Assembly: GCA_905250075.1 (NCBI GenBank)
Contig: CAJNOP010000538.1
Span: 1 to 64,000, forward strand
DNA from: Rotaria sp. Silwood1
Taxonomy: Eukaryota; Rotifera; Eurotatoria; Philodinida; Philodinidae
Direction of reading: 5' to 3'
DNA length: 64,000 bases
The notes under the pieces: model-generated
Database searches by the model: none
The model's input: the letters and a program-made list of their open reading frames with translations, nothing else
What the model was told of the DNA's origin: nothing
Translations under genes and position numbers: made by a program
Shown here: piece after piece, positions 60,048-64,000 of the stretch
How the letters are laid out: every line of letters starts with the position of its first letter
Numbering within the stretch: position 1 is the stretch's first letter

Positions 60048-62004
60048 ATGAAAAGTAACGAAATCTATCAATGCAATTAATATATATTTAACTTAGAATT
60101 TTATTTTAGACAATCAACTTTTTATATTATTATTTGGTACAACATTAACAAGTCTTGCAATTATTTTAGTTTATTTTCAACAACAAAAGAAGAAAAAAAG
60201 CGATGAAGAACAAGTATTGGTTATTTATATAATTAATTATAAATAATTATTGTTTTTTTATAGAAAAATGAATATTTAAAATGTAAATCATTATTTGATT
60301 TTGAAGAATTAGCTAAAAAATTGTTGATGCCGCATCGATTTTATTATTTTAATTATAAAGCTGGACAAGGACATACTTATCAAGCATGTAGAGATTATTT
60401 TGATAAAAGATTAAGAATTATGACAAGAATTTTAATTGATGTCAGGCAAATTTCATTAAAAACGAATATTTTTGGGTAAGAAATTATTATTATAAATTAT
60501 ATTGAAAAATATTCTTCCTCTTTCACATCAAATATATTGAAAAATCTATTAAATTATAAACTTTTCAGTAAAAAATCTTTGCCAATTAAGTAAATGAAGT
60601 ATTTTTGCGATACTAAGTTTTATAGAGAATAAAAGGAAAGTTTTGTTTAATGTCCGAAGAATATCGAAAGAAATTAATGAAAATTCTATTATGAGAAATT
60701 TTCTACATATTGTTTGTAGAGAAGAATATTCATGTCCAATAATAATCGCTCCATCAGCATATCATTGTCTTGCTCATATTGATGGAGAAGTTGGAACAGC
60801 TCGTGGTGCAACTGAAGCTCAATGTATTTATACTTATAATTGGATGTATTCAAATATCTTAGAAGATAATGTTTTACAAACAACTGGTAAATTAGAATTA
60901 TTATTTGTCTAACATTATATTGATTTTTTATTTTAGGTCCAAAATTTTTACATGTTTATTTAACAATGCCAATAGAAATCTTAGAGAAATTAGTTGAAAA
61001 AGCTGCTGAAAATGGATATCGAGCAATTGTTGTCACATGTGATGATCCAACTAGTCGTGTTTGGAATAACATATTACCAGTATTTTTAGAAGCTTCAAAG
61101 AATATTGATCCAAATTTAATGAAAACTGCAATTATGCCAAATATGAATATATTTGATTTAAGCATTGAACCAGATTTCTATGATGGTTCAATAACATGGA
61201 CAAACATTGAAAGATTAAGAAAATTAACAACGTTACCCATTATTTGTAAAGGAATACTTTCACCATTGGATGCAGAATTAGCGATTAAATATGGAGCTAA
61301 TGGAATTCTTGTCAGGTTTGTCTCTATTATCAACTAATTGGTTTAATATATATTTCATAATAGTAATCATGGTGGTCGACAGATTGATACAACAGTACCA
61401 GCTATTGAATGTCTTGAAGATATTGTCAATATCGTCAATGGACGTGTAGAAGGTAGATTCAATTTAATCACAATAACGAATATTTTCTCAATTGTCAAAA
61501 TATTTACAAATAAATGTTCTCATAGAAATATAGTCTTTTCTACCTATATATAACTCTTAAGTAATATGCTGACTGAACAAAGTAACTTTGGCTTAATCAA
61601 TATTTTCTAATCACATAAAATTCTACAGTATACCACTGGAAGGATTTCCATGTTCTGAGAAGATCTGATCAACATTTTTCATAGTCTTAAAGAATAATAT
61701 ATTTGTTCTCTATTGACTACGTTACTGATATAGTTAAATCTTCAACATTCTTAGTATAATTTATTTTTTAGTATTTGTTGATACTGGTATTCGAAATGGA
61801 AGTGATATATTAAAAGCATTGGCATTAGGTGCACGAGCTGTTTTTATTGGTCGACCAGTTTTATATGGATTAACTTGTGGTGGACATGATGGTGTACGAA
61901 GAGTTTTAGATATATTAAAACAAGAATTAATTTATGATATGGCTTGTTGTGGATTAGCAAGAATTGATCAAATAAATAAAGATATTCTTTATAAACCTTC
62001 ATAA
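60048..62004 (+). CDS. FMN-dependent (S)-2-hydroxyacid oxidase with N-terminal membrane anchor, eight exons
   Basis: Proposed exons 60048-60054, 60110-60213, 60264-60475, 60569-60589, 60720-60886, 60937-61315, 61364-61452 and 61772-62004 give 403 residues with every junction in frame; the 7-base first exon is the least certain. It oxidises 2-hydroxyacids such as glycolate or lactate to 2-oxoacids with FMN. Seen: MKNNQLFILLFGTTLTSLAI is a signal anchor; FYYFNYKAGQG holds the active-site Tyr; PIIIAPSAYHCLAH is the first FMN strand; ICKGIL holds the FMN-binding Lys; SNHGGRQ spans exons 6-7 and holds the catalytic His and substrate Arg; VDTGIRNGSDILKALALGARAVFIGRP is the FMN phosphate site. Oddities: DTG replaces the usual DGG, HVYL replaces QLYV, and the common RPRxLxDV reads MTRILIDV. 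A membrane anchor instead of a peroxisomal SKL end (it ends YKPS) is unusual. Poly(A) signal near 62155. Confidence 0.85.
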
Positions 62005-62338
62005 ATATATTAAATTAAATATAAATATGTGAACGCGAAATTATTTAACTTCCAGAATGTGTATGAAATTTGACAATATATTTTAATCAAGTAGATTTTT
62101 AGTTTTCCATAGTTTGATTTTGAAATTAGAAGTAATTCAATGTATTTTATTTCAAATAAAAATGAAAGAGAACAAAGATTTTCGATTGTAACATGTCAGA
62201 TTAAAATAATGATGAATTTTTGGCCTTTGTTTTGTTTCTTTTCAAATAAATTGCTATTTCTAGATTCAAATTTTCAATAAAAAATGATGTTAATTATCAT
62301 AAAGGATGAATAAAACATCGTATATTTTATTTTATTAG

Positions 62339-62470
62339 GTTTCTGCTTTTTTATTAATATTTGTGAATATATCAAATATTGGTGAAATTCTTCCAAAATA
62401 CAAAGTATTGAAACAATATTTTGATGATAATCGCAGTAATATACTGTATTTTTGGTATCATTGTTATTGA
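62339..62470 (+). CDS. Possible terminal exon next to a telomere-like array
   Basis: After a strong acceptor (TTTTATTTTATTAG) the frame is open for 43 codons (VSAFLLIFVNISNIGEILPK... ILYFWYHCY) before TGA, 18 bp before the G-rich arm of array 9. No donor exon or family is recognised. It may be the broken end of a gene. Confidence 0.3.
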   Translation, partial: VSAFLLIFVNISNIGEILPKYKVLKQYFDDNRSNILYFWYHCY

Positions 62471-62488
62471 TTGCTATAAAAATTTATT

Positions 62489-62546
62489 GGGTGTGGGTGT
62501 GGGTTGGCTCAGAGAAGACGAACACTCACACCCCACACCCACACCC
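62489..62546. repeat. Telomere-like array 9
   Basis: A G arm (GGGTGTGGGTGTGGGTTGG), a core CTCAGAGAAGACGAAC and a C arm (ACTCACACCCCACACCCACA). It is the shortest and cleanest example. Confidence 0.9.
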
Positions 62547-62612
62547 TCCTTTTTTTCATTCTCAAGTTCTGGAACTAACTAAAATAAAATGTATTTATTT
62601 ATAAATACAAAT

Positions 62613-62849
62613 CTATTTGTTTTTATCTACTAATGTAAATCCTTGTTCAGTATTATCAAGTGCAATTTTTAATGTTTGTAGTTGTTTTCTTTGTTGAATA
62701 ATAAGTTCTTCAAGTTGTACAAGTTATGTTTCATATGTATTCTTCATTGGTATTTGTTCATTGAGTATATCTTCTTTAACATGTTCACTATCACGAAGAA
62801 ATGCTGCATATGAATCACTGTGACAACTAACGTTAGATGTTTTTTTCAT
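62613..62849 (-). pseudogene. Short coiled-coil gene or 3' exon with one in-frame stop
   Basis: From 62849 the minus strand reads MKKTSNVSCHSDSYAAFLRD, then EHVKEDILNEQIPMKNTYET, a TAA, and continues in the same frame as LVQLEELIIQQRKQLQTLK and IALDNTEQGFTLVDKNK before TAG. The second half has a leucine heptad pattern (coiled coil). Codon use is coherent across the stop, so a decayed gene or a single sequence error is likely. No family named. Confidence 0.4.
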
Positions 62850-63769
62850 ATATGCTTAGAGATATGTAATAACAAACAATCGAATATTTTATTTAATTCA
62901 TATCCTTTATAATTTCTCTTTTGAAAAGATTTCTAATCCAATGACATTACGTGTTATCTCTACAGATTATATACAGCTTCAGAGTCACAATAACTGTATG
63001 TTATGTATTTACTAGAAAAGAAAAAAGAAACACCGAAAGTAATAAACATCAACAGAAAAAATATCGAAAGTGCTATTCATATTGCTTCAGCGCACCCTTT
63101 TATCAACACTGTGTAAATAGTCGGCAGCAGTATTCGTATCTAGCACTTATATATGAATAGTGTGCACTTGAATGTTATTAATATCATTTTGATATATTCG
63201 TTTTCAACATTTGTTCGTTCTACCAAATTTATACATACCCAATAACCTTCTGTGCATTTTCTTTCTTTGATTGGAAGTTATGAAGAGATTTTACTGCAAT
63301 TTGCTAACGTGTTTGACAAGAGTTATTTCTAACGTTTTCCTGCGTAATAATATTTGAAACAGCTATTTTTTTATATGAAAAACTAACTAATCACTTCATT
63401 TTTGTGTCTATCAGCCATACACTGTTCGAACTACCACTCTACAAAAAACTATATCAACCGGGAGGTAATTTACATTCAAAACTCTATTAATAACCACAGA
63501 GATAAGTAAATCAAGTCTATTTCACGAGAATGGACGAACAGAACGCAAGAGATGAATTTTTTTTTGTTTTGTTTGTTCTTTCGGAAAAATATACTTGATT
63601 TACCATATCTGCACATCAATACATGAAAAATCCAATATTTTTTGTCATTTTTCAAAGAAAATTCCATGTTTTAGAAAAAATTCTGATTGAAAGCCGCTTG
63701 TCATTTGTCTATTTATAGTTGATTGCCTCGCTCATCTATATACATCTTCTATCGTTTCATTAGACAACA
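62850..63769. other. Intergenic region upstream of the last gene
   Basis: AT-rich; no gene seen. The promoter of the gene at 63770 presumably lies in its last 100 bases (TCTATATACATC near 63735). Confidence 0.4.
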
Positions 63770-64000
63770 ATGCAATATCAGTCAATTCTTCGATTCTTAT
63801 CGATATTAATAGTGTTACCATTAGTAACAAAAAGTTTTATTCTGTTTCATCATTGTCAAAATCGTGTAAAACGAACTACGACAGATGAATGTTGTGTTTC
63901 AGCTAAACTTAATGTTGGTGCTAAAAAATCGAATAATGGTCGAGATTTTTTTCGTCGATTATCAAGTCAATCTGATTCATATAAAGAAGTTAATCCTGAA
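63770..64000 (+). CDS. Secreted protein, 5' part, runs off the window
   Basis: ATG at 63770 opens a frame that remains open to the window edge (77 codons). MQYQSILRFLSILIVLPLVT is a clear signal peptide with cleavage probably after TKS. The mature part has a paired Cys (DECC), a KR dibasic site (NRVKRTTTDE) and RR (FFRRLSSQ), as in prohormones, then SQSDSYKEVNPE. Codon use matches genuine genes of the window. A neuropeptide precursor or other secreted protein is possible; the rest of the gene is needed to decide. Confidence 0.65.
   Translation, partial: MQYQSILRFLSILIVLPLVTKSFILFHHCQNRVKRTTTDECCVSAKLNVGAKKSNNGRDFFRRLSSQSDSYKEVNPE

Overview
The window looks like nuclear DNA of a bdelloid rotifer (Adineta/Rotaria-like). 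Reasons: it is AT-rich and gene-sparse, with GT-AG introns mostly 50-130 bp long; it carries many short arrays of TGTGGG/CCCACA, the telomere repeat known from bdelloids; it holds a fragment of an Athena-type Penelope-like element next to such an array; and it has an intron-bearing secreted glycoside hydrolase of bacterial flavour, a bdelloid-style orphan GPCR, hAT transposons and many palindromic MITEs. The genus is inference.

Layout. 1-374 (minus): end of a CorA-like transporter gene. 590-5.4 kb: palindromic repeats and AT-rich DNA. 5415-6028 (minus): small acidic two-exon gene. 10.2-14.1 kb (minus): decayed gene for a long helical protein, with a palindromic MITE beside it and an unrecognised coding remnant at 14.5-15.2 kb. 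16.3-18.2 kb: secreted glycoside hydrolase (three exons). 18.5-20.2 kb: inverted-repeat element, telomere-like array, Athena fossil. 20.7-28 kb: degenerate tandem repeats, CTAGT and AAGATCTTG repeats, a long inverted repeat, a CAGGGTGC-ended MITE and a CCGAT-rich element. 28.5-29.5 kb: single-exon GPCR. 30.4-30.8 kb: possible gene remnant. 31.6-34.2 kb: telomere-like array and nested inverted repeats. 36.6-37.2 kb: coding region running into an assembly gap and a telomere-like array. 41.9-43.1 kb: MRS2-type Mg2+ transporter. 43.5-46.1 kb: inverted-repeat element with inner tandem repeats, then a GGATCC minisatellite. 46.8-47.3 kb: two small candidate genes. 48.3-52.2 kb: first hAT transposase, cut off by a telomere-like array. 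52.2-53.3 kb: two telomere-like arrays. 53.3-53.7 kb (minus): ankyrin remnant. 53.7-58.2 kb: CCGAT-rich element split by a second hAT element with 8-bp target duplications. 60.0-62.0 kb: FMN-dependent 2-hydroxyacid oxidase (eight exons). 62.3-62.8 kb: two coding remnants either side of another telomere-like array. 63.77 kb to the end: first exon of a secreted protein.

The host genes do not form an obvious pathway. The most striking structure is the telomere-like repeat: at least eight places, probably nine, read G-rich arm, short core, C-rich arm on the same strand, the order two chromosome ends would make if each were capped and then joined. Several interrupted genes and the Athena fragment abut these arrays on the side expected for telomere capping. 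The short cores also look loosely alike, which instead suggests a dispersed element. Both readings are given in the findings.
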